From: CAWKCE01 sp032127035
GTDB taxonomy: Bacteria > Actinomycetota > Actinomycetes > JAHEKZ01
Assembly: GCA_963848085.1 (NCBI GenBank)
Contig: CAWKCE010000003.1
Coordinates: forward strand, 930,001-994,000
Direction of reading: 5' to 3'
DNA: 64,000 nucleotides
The notes under the pieces were generated by a model that did no database searches, had not been told where the DNA came from, and worked only from the letters and a program-made list of their open reading frames with translations. This document shows, piece by piece, positions 39,968 to 47,626 of the stretch. A program made the position numbers and the translations under genes. Numbering within the stretch: position 1 is the first letter of the stretch; each line of letters starts with the position of its first letter.

Positions 39968-40264
39968 ATGGCGACCGACTACGACACCCCCCGCAAGACT
40001 GACGACGAGCTCAACGAGGACAGCCTCGAAGAGCTCAAGGCCCGACGCGCCGATCTGGCTGCGTCCACGGTCGACGTCGACGAGACCGAGCTGGCCGAGT
40101 CCCTCGAGCTGCCGGGTGCGGACCTGTCGAACGAGGAGCTGACGGTGCGCGTCACGCCGCGCCAGGCAGACGAGTTCACCTGCTCCCGGTGCTTCCTCGT
40201 CCACCACCGCAGCCAGCTGGCCAAGCAGGTCAAGGGCCAGCCGGTGTGCCGGGACTGCGCCTGA
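39968..40264 (+). CDS. DUF4193 family zinc-ribbon protein
   Basis: A 98-residue acidic actinobacterial protein. The first 55 residues are rich in Asp/Glu (TDDELNEDSLEELKARRADL); the C-terminus has a CxxC...CxxC ribbon (FTCSRCFLVHHRSQLA and PVCRDCA). The function is unknown; highly conserved members are usually near dut and DUF3093. It is probably strongly expressed, judging by its good ribosome binding site and codon use. Confidence 0.92.
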   Translation: MATDYDTPRKTDDELNEDSLEELKARRADLAASTVDVDETELAESLELPGADLSNEELTVRVTPRQADEFTCSRCFLVHHRSQLAKQVKGQPVCRDCA

Positions 40265-40283
40265 CCGATCCGCCCTCGGTCGG

Positions 40284-40553
40284 CTAGACCCGGTCCTCGC
40301 CCTTCGCCATGTAGGCGCGTGCCTTCCGGGTGGCAAGCGTCTTCGCGAGCGTCAGCGTCGCCGCGCTGATCGCGGCGAACACCACCGCCTCACCGAGAGA
40401 CCCGTCGTCCTCGTCGTCATCGGGTGCGCTCCCGGTGACTGCCCGCCAGGCCATCGTCAGTGCTCGCTGGGCGACGAACGCGGCCACCAGCGCCGCGACT
40501 GTGGTCGCGATCTTGGTCGCCGGGTCCGTGGCGGGTGCGCTTCCCTCGGCCAT
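40284..40553 (-). CDS. DUF4235 family small membrane protein
   Basis: An 89-residue protein with two hydrophobic segments (ATTVAALVAAFVAQRALTMAW and AVVFAAISAATLTLAKTLA, each shortened here) separated by an acidic loop (GSAPDDDEDDGSLGE). DUF4235 proteins are small actinobacterial membrane proteins of unknown role. The ATG at 40553 has AGGAG eight bases upstream and is preferred over a start 20 codons earlier. Confidence 0.85.
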   Translation of the reverse strand: MAEGSAPATDPATKIATTVAALVAAFVAQRALTMAWRAVTGSAPDDDEDDGSLGEAVVFAAISAATLTLAKTLATRKARAYMAKGEDRV

Positions 40554-40638
40554 GGTGGGTGCTCCTTGTCCTCGGCGTGGTGCCGTGGTTCTACCGGTCG
40601 TGTGTCGCATCATCCCATCTCATGGAGCGTCGGCGGTG

Positions 40639-40782
40639 ATGGGCGACCCCGGGCCGTGCCCGGCGTGCGAGCTGGCCGACCTCCAGCGGCGCGGCGGCAA
40701 GGACGTCTGCCCGCACTGCCGCTACATCCAGCCTTGCTGCGACGGCGGAGACGTGTGCTCCCCTGAGGCGATGCCGCGCTGA
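40639..40782 (+). CDS. 47-residue cysteine-rich putative zinc protein
   Basis: A small protein with seven cysteines: CPAC, then CPHCRYIQPCC and DVCSP. The two CxxC pairs can form a zinc ribbon, and the CC plus final Cys could bind a second metal. It lies in the 246-base space between the DUF4235 and DUF3093 genes. No assigned function is known to me. The start is ATG at 40639, with a GTG one codon upstream; the ribosome binding site is weak. Cysteine density and spacing make a real gene likely. Confidence 0.6.
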   Translation: MGDPGPCPACELADLQRRGGKDVCPHCRYIQPCCDGGDVCSPEAMPR

Positions 40783-40799
40783 GAAGGGAGATCCGGTCG

Positions 40800-41261
40800 T
40801 CACCCGGCGATCCGTGCCTGCTCCAGCGCGAGGCTGAGGGCATCCGGGCGCCGGCTGGAGACGAACCAGTACGGCGTCGGGTCGAGCGGGTCGGTCACCT
40901 CGAGCCGGACACCGCCGGGCACCCACCCGCGGACCACAAGATGAGCACGCGCGTCGGCTTCGACGCCGCGGAGTCGGCTGGCAGCCTCGCCGTCGAGTGC
41001 CTGGCTCCCGCCGATACACGCAGCCGGTAGCTGGACGCGCCCGGCCGTCAGCCCGGCGCGGTCGACCTGGACCGACACCGACCACTCGCGCAGGCCGAAC
41101 AGTGCCAGGCCGATGGCACCGCCTCCGACCAGCCAGCCCACCCACGCCGAGGTGGCATAGCCGTAGGCGACCCCGAGCATGGCCGGCCAGACGACGGCCA
41201 GCAGCCAGCCCCACCACGGCGGCCACAGCCGCTCGCGGTACGGGAGCGTGTCCTGGGCCAC
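40800..41261 (-). CDS. DUF3093 family membrane protein
   Basis: A 153-residue protein with the family start YRERLWPPWWGWLLAVVWPA, two adjacent transmembrane helices (about 14-55) and a C-terminal domain with a strand PYWFVSSRRPDALSLAL. It is found next to dut in most actinobacteria; the function is unknown. The GTG at 41261 is preferred; an upstream GTG at 41309 would run into the promoter of the divergent thioesterase gene. Confidence 0.87.
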   Translation of the reverse strand: MAQDTLPYRERLWPPWWGWLLAVVWPAMLGVAYGYATSAWVGWLVGGGAIGLALFGLREWSVSVQVDRAGLTAGRVQLPAACIGGSQALDGEAASRLRGVEADARAHLVVRGWVPGGVRLEVTDPLDPTPYWFVSSRRPDALSLALEQARIAG

Positions 41262-41299
41262 CCGGCCAGCCTTGCACCAGTGCTCGGGTCGGCGCTGGG

Positions 41300-41305
41300 T
41301 AGGGT
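41300..41305 (+). promoter_or_regulatory. -10 box of a probable leaderless promoter
   Basis: TAGGGT (TANNNT type) ends six bases before the GTG start at 41312 of the thioesterase-dut operon. No ribosome binding site is present, so the operon message is probably leaderless. Confidence 0.45.
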
Positions 41306-41311
41306 CCACCC

Positions 41312-41893
41312 GTGGCCGACCGACGATCCGTGGATCCTCCCGAGCACGCGGCGCCGCCGGTCCGTCATCCCGAGGCGCCGGCGCCGGGCGAGCGCATCGG
41401 GTCGCACTACCGGCGCTGCTTTGGCTGCGGGCCAGACCACCCCACCGGCCTCCACCTGGAGCTGACGGCCGGTGACGGGTGCTCGATCCATGCTGAGTTC
41501 ATCGTCGGTGACCACCACCAGGGCGCCCCAGGACTGGCTCACGGCGGGTTGCTGGCGGCGGCCTTCGACGAGGCGTTGGGGACCGTGACCTGGCTGCTGC
41601 GGGTGCCTGTGGTGACCGTCCACCTGGAAACCGACTACCGCCGTCCAGTGCCGATCGGCGCCACGCTCGTGATGGACGCGGAGTGCTATGCCGTCGCCAG
41701 CCGCAAGATCTACTCCCGCGCCGTCGGGCGCATTGGCACCAGCGACGGCCCGGTGGCGGTTGAGGCCAAAGCGGTGTTCGTCGCGGTGCCACTCGAACAC
41801 TTCCGGGCGAACGGCCGCGCGTCTGACATCGAGTCCTTCGTGGCGAGCAGCGACGTGGAGACCACGAAGCACGCCTTCCAGGTCAACCCATGA
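41312..41893 (+). CDS. PaaI-type hotdog thioesterase
   Basis: A 193-residue hotdog-fold protein. The CFGCGPDHPTGLHLEL entry and GLAHGGLLAAAFDEALG (His-Gly-Gly with the catalytic acidic residue in the hot-dog helix) are typical of the PaaI/THEM4 thioesterase group, which hydrolyses acyl-CoA. A strand VHLETDYRRPVPIGATLV follows. The first 30 residues are Pro-rich and variable. It is the first gene of a chain of five genes joined by four-base overlaps (thioesterase, dut, DUF3710, OB-fold, DUF3159). Confidence 0.87.
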   Translation: MADRRSVDPPEHAAPPVRHPEAPAPGERIGSHYRRCFGCGPDHPTGLHLELTAGDGCSIHAEFIVGDHHQGAPGLAHGGLLAAAFDEALGTVTWLLRVPVVTVHLETDYRRPVPIGATLVMDAECYAVASRKIYSRAVGRIGTSDGPVAVEAKAVFVAVPLEHFRANGRASDIESFVASSDVETTKHAFQVNP

Positions 41894-42366
41894 CCGAGCC
41901 GGTTGACGTCGTCGACGTGCTGGTCCGGAGGCTGGACCCGGAGCTTCCGCTGCCCGCGCGGGCCCATCCGGGCGACGCGGGAGTGGATCTCAGAAGCGCG
42001 GTCGACGTCGTTCTTGGCCCCGGAGAGCGACGCGCGGTCCCCACCGGCCTCGCACTCGCACTTCCCGACGGATACGCGGGTTTCGTCCACCCGCGCAGCG
42101 GACTGGCGACCCGGCATGGACTGACCGTCGTCAACGCACCGGGAACTGTCGACGCCGGGTACCGCGGTGAGCTCAAGGTGGCGTTGGTCAACCTCGACCC
42201 GACGACATCGGTCGAGATCGCCAAGGGTGACCGGATCGCACAGCTCATCGTGCAGCGAGTGTCACGGCCGCGGTTCCATGAAGTGGAGACCCTGCCCGGC
42301 TCTGCCCGCGGCGAGGGCGGTTTCGGCTCCACCGACGCCCTGACCACGCCGAAGGAGAGGACATGA
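41890..42366 (+). CDS. dut: deoxyuridine 5'-triphosphate nucleotidohydrolase
   Basis: A 158-residue trimeric dUTPase that removes dUTP and makes dUMP. All five motifs are present: AHPGDAGVDLRSA (I), HPRSGLATRHG (II), NAPGTVDAGYRGELKV (III), KGDRIAQLIV (IV) and the C-terminal lid GEGGFGSTD (V). The length is normal. Its start overlaps the thioesterase stop and its stop overlaps the DUF3710 start, each by four bases. Confidence 0.96.
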   Translation: MTEPVDVVDVLVRRLDPELPLPARAHPGDAGVDLRSAVDVVLGPGERRAVPTGLALALPDGYAGFVHPRSGLATRHGLTVVNAPGTVDAGYRGELKVALVNLDPTTSVEIAKGDRIAQLIVQRVSRPRFHEVETLPGSARGEGGFGSTDALTTPKERT

Positions 42367-43043
42367 GCCGGTTCCGCAAGAAGCGTCACGACTCCGACGA
42401 CCAAGATGCCGCCGATGTGCTGGCCGCAGCCGACCAGGCTGCGCCGGACGCGGAGGTCGGCGGCGGGCAGCCGCGGGATCGAGCCACCCTGGGGCCGTTC
42501 GACGAGTCCGAGCCCGGGGCCGCCGACGAGCGGCCACGGCTGGACTTCGGGTCGGTCCGGGTTCCGGCGGTCGACGGCATGGAGGTCCGGGTGGAGACCG
42601 CGGAGGATGGTCAGCTGGTGGGCCTGGGGCTGGTCGTCGAGGGGTCGGTCCTTCAGGTCCAGGCCTTCGCTGCACCCAGGTCCGACACGATCTGGGACGA
42701 CGTCCGGGAGGAGATCGCCCGCGGGCTGACCGAGTCCGGTGGCCAGGTCGAGGAAGCGACGGGGCCCTTCGGTCCGGAGCTGCGCGCCCGCGTCAAGCTT
42801 GCCCGCCCTGACGGCGGCGCCGTGGAGGAGGCCGCGCGGTTCGTCGGCGTCGACGGGCCACGGTGGTTCCTTCGCGGTGTGATCTCTGGCGCCGCGGCAG
42901 CCGACCCATCCCAGGCGGGCCTGATGGAGGACATGTTTGCGGGCGTCGTCGTGGTCCGCGGGACTGACGCCGTGCCGCCGCGGGAGTCGCTCCCGCTCAC
43001 GATTCCCGAGGTCGGCGAGCAGCAGACGCCGCCCGCGACGTGA
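42363..43043 (+). CDS. DUF3710 family protein
   Basis: A 226-residue soluble protein conserved downstream of dut in actinobacteria. It has a basic start (SRFRKKRHDSDDQD), an acidic variable region to about 60, then a conserved domain (LDFGSVRVPAVDGMEVRVE, APRSDTIWDDVREEIARGL and RWFLRGVISGAAA). The function is unknown. It is joined to both neighbours by four-base overlaps. Confidence 0.92.
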   Translation: MSRFRKKRHDSDDQDAADVLAAADQAAPDAEVGGGQPRDRATLGPFDESEPGAADERPRLDFGSVRVPAVDGMEVRVETAEDGQLVGLGLVVEGSVLQVQAFAAPRSDTIWDDVREEIARGLTESGGQVEEATGPFGPELRARVKLARPDGGAVEEAARFVGVDGPRWFLRGVISGAAAADPSQAGLMEDMFAGVVVVRGTDAVPPRESLPLTIPEVGEQQTPPAT

Positions 43044-43411
43044 GCACGACCGGGCGACTGGGTCGGATCCGTCGCTGGCTGCTCAGCGCCGAGGACGTCG
43101 AGGCCGAGGAGCTGCAGGAGATCAGCCGTGACCGGGAGGCAACCCCAGTGGTCGACGCTCCCCACGCCACGCAGGTCACTGTTGCGGGGACGCTCCGAAC
43201 GGTCACCTTGCGCCCGCGCGCCGGGGTCCCCGCGTTGGAGGCCGAGCTGTTCGACGGCACCGGAGTGGTGCGGGTGGTGTGGCTGGGCCGACGGGTCATC
43301 CGTGGGGTCACGCCGGGGCGGACGATGGTGGCCCACGGCCGCGTGACCCGCCACGGGGACCAGCTGACGATGTACAACCCGTCGTACGAGCTGCTGGAGT
43401 CCGGTCGGTGA
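43040..43411 (+). CDS. OB-fold nucleic-acid-binding domain protein
   Basis: A 123-residue single OB-fold of the tRNA_anti type. Strands are seen in ATQVTVAGTLRTVTLRP, PALEAELFDGTGVVRVVWLG and TMVAHGRVTRHGDQLTMYNP. The N-terminal helix (RIRRWLLSAEDVEAEELQEI) is typical of the actinobacterial family. It may bind RNA or single-stranded DNA, but the role is unknown. Confidence 0.9.
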   Translation: MSTTGRLGRIRRWLLSAEDVEAEELQEISRDREATPVVDAPHATQVTVAGTLRTVTLRPRAGVPALEAELFDGTGVVRVVWLGRRVIRGVTPGRTMVAHGRVTRHGDQLTMYNPSYELLESGR

Positions 43412-44148
43412 CCGATGACGCCGCGGGTGAGGCTGGCCGGGGGGACCGAGACCCCGCGGACCGTGACGACGCTGGGTCGTCGGCGGTTGAGGGAGTCGAC
43501 CTTGCGGCCGCCATCGGAGGTCGGCGAGGGCTGCTCGACAGCGGCCTGCCCGGCTTGGTCTTCGTCACCGTCTTCACGCTCAACGGCCAGGACCTCAAGA
43601 CGGCGGTGTGGGCGGCCCTGGGTGTCGCGGGGCTGCTCGCTGCACTTCGTCTGGTCAGGCGCGAGCCGCTCACGCAGACTCTCGCCGGGCTGGTCGGGGT
43701 CGGCATCGCCGCGTACTTCGCATCGCGGACCGGCGAGGCGCGCAACTACTTCATTCCCGGGTTCCTTCTCAACATCGGCTACGTGATCGCATACGCCGTC
43801 TCGGCGCTTGTCCGGTGGCCCATCGTCGGTGTCCTGGTGGGGCCGCTGCTCGGCGAGGGGCTGCAGTGGCGCAAGGACCCGCCGCGGCTGCGCGCCTACA
43901 CATACGCCACGTGGATGTTCGCCGCGCTGTTCGGAGTTCGCCTGGCGGTCCAGGTGCCGCTGTGGCTGCTGGACCGCGTCTTCATCCTGGGGACGGTAAA
44001 GGTCCTGATGGGCGTGCCGCTGTTCGCCCTTGTGGCCTGGCTCAGCTATCTGGTGATCCGGGCGGCTCCACCGCCCGCGCAGCACCTCGCCGACAGCCAA
44101 CCGGACGAAGAGCCACCGGAGGAGTCGGTCCGGGACGTCTCGGACTAG
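43408..44148 (+). CDS. DUF3159 family membrane protein
   Basis: A 246-residue integral membrane protein with about six hydrophobic segments (LVFVTVFTLNGQDLKTAVWA, FIPGFLLNIGYVIAYAVSAL, FALVAWLSYLVIRAA) and a hydrophilic acidic N-terminus and C-terminus. Conserved in actinobacteria at the end of the dut chain; the function is unknown. The GTG overlaps the OB-fold stop (GTGA). Its TAG stop shares the CTAG palindrome at 44145-44148 with the stop of the facing TrkA gene. Confidence 0.9.
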   Translation: MTDDAAGEAGRGDRDPADRDDAGSSAVEGVDLAAAIGGRRGLLDSGLPGLVFVTVFTLNGQDLKTAVWAALGVAGLLAALRLVRREPLTQTLAGLVGVGIAAYFASRTGEARNYFIPGFLLNIGYVIAYAVSALVRWPIVGVLVGPLLGEGLQWRKDPPRLRAYTYATWMFAALFGVRLAVQVPLWLLDRVFILGTVKVLMGVPLFALVAWLSYLVIRAAPPPAQHLADSQPDEEPPEESVRDVSD

Positions 44149-44828
44149 GCGGGCTCGGCCCCGCCTCGCGAGTCGTCCGGCGACAGCAGCCGCTGCAGGA
44201 CTGCTTCGGAAGCCGCCGAAGCCACGATGAGGAGCTCGTCGCCGGGCTCGAGGACGTCGTCGTCAGACGGCACGATCACCCGCCCGTCGCGCAGGATCGT
44301 GACGAGGGCGGTGTCCGACGGCCAGGCGACGTCGCCGACGCGGGTCCCGATCAGGGCGTTGTCGTCGGGCAGGGTCAGCTCCACGAGGTTGGCGGCGCCC
44401 TGTTCGAACTCCATCAGGCGAACGACGTCGCCGACGCTGACGGCCTCCTCCACCAGGGCGGAGAGCATCCGGGGAGTGGAGACGGCGACGTCCACCCCCC
44501 ATGCCTCGTTGAAGAGCCACTCGTTCTTCGGATGGTTGACGCGGGCGACCACGCGCGGCACGCCGTACTCGGTCTTGGCCAGCAGTGCGACCACGAGATT
44601 GACCTTGTCGTCCCCGGTCGCTGCGATGACGACCTGCGACCGCTGGACCTCAGCCTCGTCGAGGGAGGAGATCTCGCAGGCATCGGCCTGCAGCCACTCG
44701 GCACGCTCGAGGTCGGCTCGGAAGTTGCTGGCGTCCTCGTCGATGAGCAGGACCTCGTGCCCGTGTCCCAGGAGCTCCCCGGCGATGGATCGGCCGACCT
44801 TGCCGGCGCCGGCGATGGTGACCCGCAT
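44145..44828 (-). CDS. TrkA-type RCK potassium regulatory protein (second of pair)
   Basis: A 227-residue cytosolic RCK protein. The TrkA_N Rossmann domain begins RVTIAGAGKVGRSIAGELLG and includes LIDED (the Asp/Glu binding the NAD ribose) and VVIAATGDDKVNLVVALLA. The TrkA_C domain follows from about 140 (NLVELTLPDDNALIGTRVGD). Such proteins gate Trk/Ktr-type K+ transport in response to NAD(H), ATP or c-di-AMP. Its ATG overlaps the stop of the first RCK gene by one base (TGATG). The nearest transporter is the KimA-like permease, divergent from this pair. Confidence 0.9.
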   Translation of the reverse strand: MRVTIAGAGKVGRSIAGELLGHGHEVLLIDEDASNFRADLERAEWLQADACEISSLDEAEVQRSQVVIAATGDDKVNLVVALLAKTEYGVPRVVARVNHPKNEWLFNEAWGVDVAVSTPRMLSALVEEAVSVGDVVRLMEFEQGAANLVELTLPDDNALIGTRVGDVAWPSDTALVTILRDGRVIVPSDDDVLEPGDELLIVASAASEAVLQRLLSPDDSRGGAEPA

Positions 44829-45490
44829 CAGGCGCTCTCAGGTGCCCGCGCCAGGGAGCGCTCGGCGCGGCTCGCGTCGGACTCTGGGACCAGCACGTGG
44901 AGCAGGTCGCCGTCTTGCAGGACGCTGTCGGACTTGGGCAGGATGCCCTCGCCCAGTCGGGTCACGAAGGCGACGCGCACTGAGTTCTCCTGTTCGAGCC
45001 GGCGCAGGCCCAGCCCCACCCACGCCGGGTTGACGTGCATCTGCGCGAGCACGATCCGGCCGCTCGGGTCGCGGTAGTCCTCGTGGACGCCCCCGGGGAG
45101 CAGCTGTCGGAGGATCTGGTGGGCGCTCCAGCGCACGGTCGCCACGGTGGGGATGCCGAGCCGTTGGTAGATCTCAGCCCGACGCGGGTCGTAGATCCGT
45201 GCCACGACCCGGGACACTCCGAACGTCTCCCGCGCAACCCGGGCCGACACGATGTTGGAGTTGTCGCCGCTGCTGACGGCGGCGAAGGCGTCTGCCCGCT
45301 CGATGCCTGCCTCGATCAGGGTGTCGCGGTCGAACCCGACGCCGGTGATCGTGGTGCCGGTGAACCCTGGACCGAGCTTTCGGAACGAGGCCGGATCCTG
45401 GTCGATGACGACCACGGAGTGACCGGACTCGTCGATGTCATGGGCGATCGACGCCCCGACCCGGCCGCATCCCATGATGACCACATGCAC
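44828..45490 (-). CDS. TrkA-type RCK potassium regulatory protein (first of pair)
   Basis: A 220-residue RCK protein paralogous to the next gene. The NAD-binding start is HVVIMGCGRVGASIAHDIDE with VVIDQD; FAAVSSGDNSNIVSARVARE is the next conserved stretch; the TrkA_C domain (about 135-215) includes GRIVLAQMHVNPAWVGLGL. Start GTG at 45490 is chosen because the Rossmann strand begins at once. Actinobacterial genomes often carry such CeoB/CeoC-like pairs beside a permease. It is divergent from the KimA-like gene, 88 bases apart. Confidence 0.9.
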   Translation of the reverse strand: MHVVIMGCGRVGASIAHDIDESGHSVVVIDQDPASFRKLGPGFTGTTITGVGFDRDTLIEAGIERADAFAAVSSGDNSNIVSARVARETFGVSRVVARIYDPRRAEIYQRLGIPTVATVRWSAHQILRQLLPGGVHEDYRDPSGRIVLAQMHVNPAWVGLGLRRLEQENSVRVAFVTRLGEGILPKSDSVLQDGDLLHVLVPESDASRAERSLARAPESA

Positions 45491-45564
45491 AGGTGGTGAC
45501 GCTACCCCCTGGGAGTGGCGCGAGACACGGCACCTCACCGGGGGGAGGGGGCGCTCCGACCGCG

Positions 45565-45570
45565 TAGCAT
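45565..45570 (+). promoter_or_regulatory. -10 box of the KimA-like permease promoter
   Basis: TAGCAT (TANNNT type) ends eight bases before the GTG at 45579. No ribosome binding site is visible, so expression is probably leaderless. Confidence 0.4.
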
Positions 45571-45578
45571 CGGCCCAC

Positions 45579-47597
45579 GTGGCCAACGTGACGTCGCTGT
45601 TCAAGAGGACCCTGGTCGGGCGCCCGCAACGAAGCGACCGGTTGGCGGACACGCTTCTCCCCAAGCGCATTGCCCTTCCGGTGTTCGCCAGCGACGCGCT
45701 GTCCTCGAACGCGTACGCCACCCAGGAGATTCTGGTCGTCCTTGCTGTCGGTGGCGCCAGCCTGTACACGTTCACGCCGTGGGTCGCGGCCGCAGTCGTC
45801 CTGGTGTTCATCACCGTGGTGGCCTCGTACCGCCAGAACGTGCACGCCTACCCCAGCGGCGGCGGGGACTACGAGGTGGTCAGCACCAACCTCGGCCCCA
45901 ACGCCGGCCTGACTGTCGCCAGTGCGCTGCTCGTCGACTACGTGATGACAGTGGCGGTCTCCATCTCGGCGGCCGTGGAGAACGTGGCGTCGCAGTGGGA
46001 CATCGTCGGTGACCACCGGCCAGCCGTGGCGGTTGGTCTGATCGCCGCTGTCACCTTTGTGAACCTCCGTGGGGTCAGGGAGTCGGGGACCGCCTTCGCC
46101 ATTCCGACCTACGGCTTCATGGTCGCCATCTTCACGATGCTCATCTGGGCTGTGGTGCGGATCGCGAATGGCGACACGATCCGCGCCGAGAGCGCGGACT
46201 GGGAGATCGTCGCGACGTCCACGGTGTCAGGAGCCGCGCTGGCGTTCCTCGTCATGAGGTCCTTCGCGTCCGGCACGACGGCGCTGACCGGGGTGGAGGC
46301 CATCAGCAACGGCGTTCCCGCGTTCCAGAAGCCGAAGTCGCGCAACGCGGCCACGACGCTGTTGATGCTGGGCGCGATTTCGATGGCGATGTTCATGGCG
46401 ATCACCTGGCTGGCCATCTACACGCAGGTGAAGATCACCGATGACGCCGCCAACATGGTGGGGCTGCCCGCCGGCCAGGAGCAGAAGACGGTCATCGCTC
46501 AGATCGCCAACGCGGTCTTCAGCAACGCGCCGACCCTGGCCCTGATCGTCTCTGCCCTCACGGCGCTGATCCTGGTCCTGGCAGCGAACACCGCGTTCAA
46601 CGGGTTCCCGGTACTCGGCTCCATCCTGGCAAAGGACGGCTGGCTGCCGCGTCAGCTGCACACGCGAGGCGACCGGCTTGCCTTCAGCAACGGGATCATC
46701 TTCCTCGCCACGGCCGCAGCCGTCCTGGTCTGGGTGTTCGACGCCAACGTGAGCAAGCTGATCCAGCTGTACATCGTCGGCGTCTTCGTCTCTTTCACGC
46801 TGAGCCAGCTCGGCATGGTGCGGCACTGGACTCGGCTGATGCGCGGCGACCAGTCTGCCCTCGTGTTGCGTCACATGCGCCGCTCGCGGGCCATCAACTT
46901 CTTCGGAATGTGCCTGACCGGGACCGTCCTGGTCATGGTCCTGCTCACGAAGTTCGTCCACGGTGCTTGGCTGGCCGTCCTTCTGATGATCGCGATCTTC
47001 GTTCTGATGAAGGTCATCCGCCGCCACTACACCAGTGTCAAGGACGAGCTGCTGGCGGACGACGAGTCGGTCTCCCTGCCGTCGCGGATTCACGCCGTCG
47101 TGCTCGTGTCGAAGCTGCACAAGCCCACACTCCGTGCTCTGGCGTACGCCAGAGCCTCCCGGCCGGCCACGCTGGAGGCCGTCACGGTCAACGTCGACGC
47201 AGCTGACACCGCGGCCCTGCTCGAGGAGTGGGAGGCGGCCGAGATCCCCGTGACCTTGAAGGTGCTCGACTCCCCGTTCCGCGAGATCACCCGACCGGTG
47301 GTGGAGTACGTGCAGAACAAGCGCGCCGACCGCCCGCGCGACATCGTGGACGTGTACGTCCCCGAGTACGTCGTCGGACGCTGGTGGGAGACGCTGCTGC
47401 ACAACCAGAGCGCCCTCCGCCTCAAGACGCGGCTGCGGCTCACGCCGGGGGTCGTCGTGGTGTCGGTGCCGTACCAGCTCCGGTCCTCGCATGGGCTGGC
47501 TGACCGGCCGGAGTCGTTCGGGGCCGGGGCCGTTCGTCGCGGCGAACCGACCCCCGAAGAGGCCGAGCGTGTGATCGAACAGGACCTGTCGCCCTGA
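45579..47597 (+). CDS. KimA-like APC-family potassium permease
   Basis: A 672-residue permease with about 12 transmembrane helices (residues 35-500) and a cytosolic C-terminal domain of about 170 residues. It closely follows B. subtilis KimA (YdaO), a K+/H+ symporter inhibited by c-di-AMP: compare FASDALSSNAYATQEILVVL, YPSGGGDYEVVSTNLG, LLVDYVMTVAVSISAAVENV, TTALTGVEAISNGVPAFQ and GDRLAFSNGIIFL. General annotation would be amino-acid permease, but these motifs and the two adjacent RCK genes favour potassium uptake. The C-terminal domain has a Rossmann-like start (IHAVVLVSKLHKPTLRALAY). Confidence 0.87.
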   Translation: MANVTSLFKRTLVGRPQRSDRLADTLLPKRIALPVFASDALSSNAYATQEILVVLAVGGASLYTFTPWVAAAVVLVFITVVASYRQNVHAYPSGGGDYEVVSTNLGPNAGLTVASALLVDYVMTVAVSISAAVENVASQWDIVGDHRPAVAVGLIAAVTFVNLRGVRESGTAFAIPTYGFMVAIFTMLIWAVVRIANGDTIRAESADWEIVATSTVSGAALAFLVMRSFASGTTALTGVEAISNGVPAFQKPKSRNAATTLLMLGAISMAMFMAITWLAIYTQVKITDDAANMVGLPAGQEQKTVIAQIANAVFSNAPTLALIVSALTALILVLAANTAFNGFPVLGSILAKDGWLPRQLHTRGDRLAFSNGIIFLATAAAVLVWVFDANVSKLIQLYIVGVFVSFTLSQLGMVRHWTRLMRGDQSALVLRHMRRSRAINFFGMCLTGTVLVMVLLTKFVHGAWLAVLLMIAIFVLMKVIRRHYTSVKDELLADDESVSLPSRIHAVVLVSKLHKPTLRALAYARASRPATLEAVTVNVDAADTAALLEEWEAAEIPVTLKVLDSPFREITRPVVEYVQNKRADRPRDIVDVYVPEYVVGRWWETLLHNQSALRLKTRLRLTPGVVVVSVPYQLRSSHGLADRPESFGAGAVRRGEPTPEEAERVIEQDLSP

Positions 47598-47626
47598 CCT
47601 CCGACCAGACCGTCGACCCGACTCCC

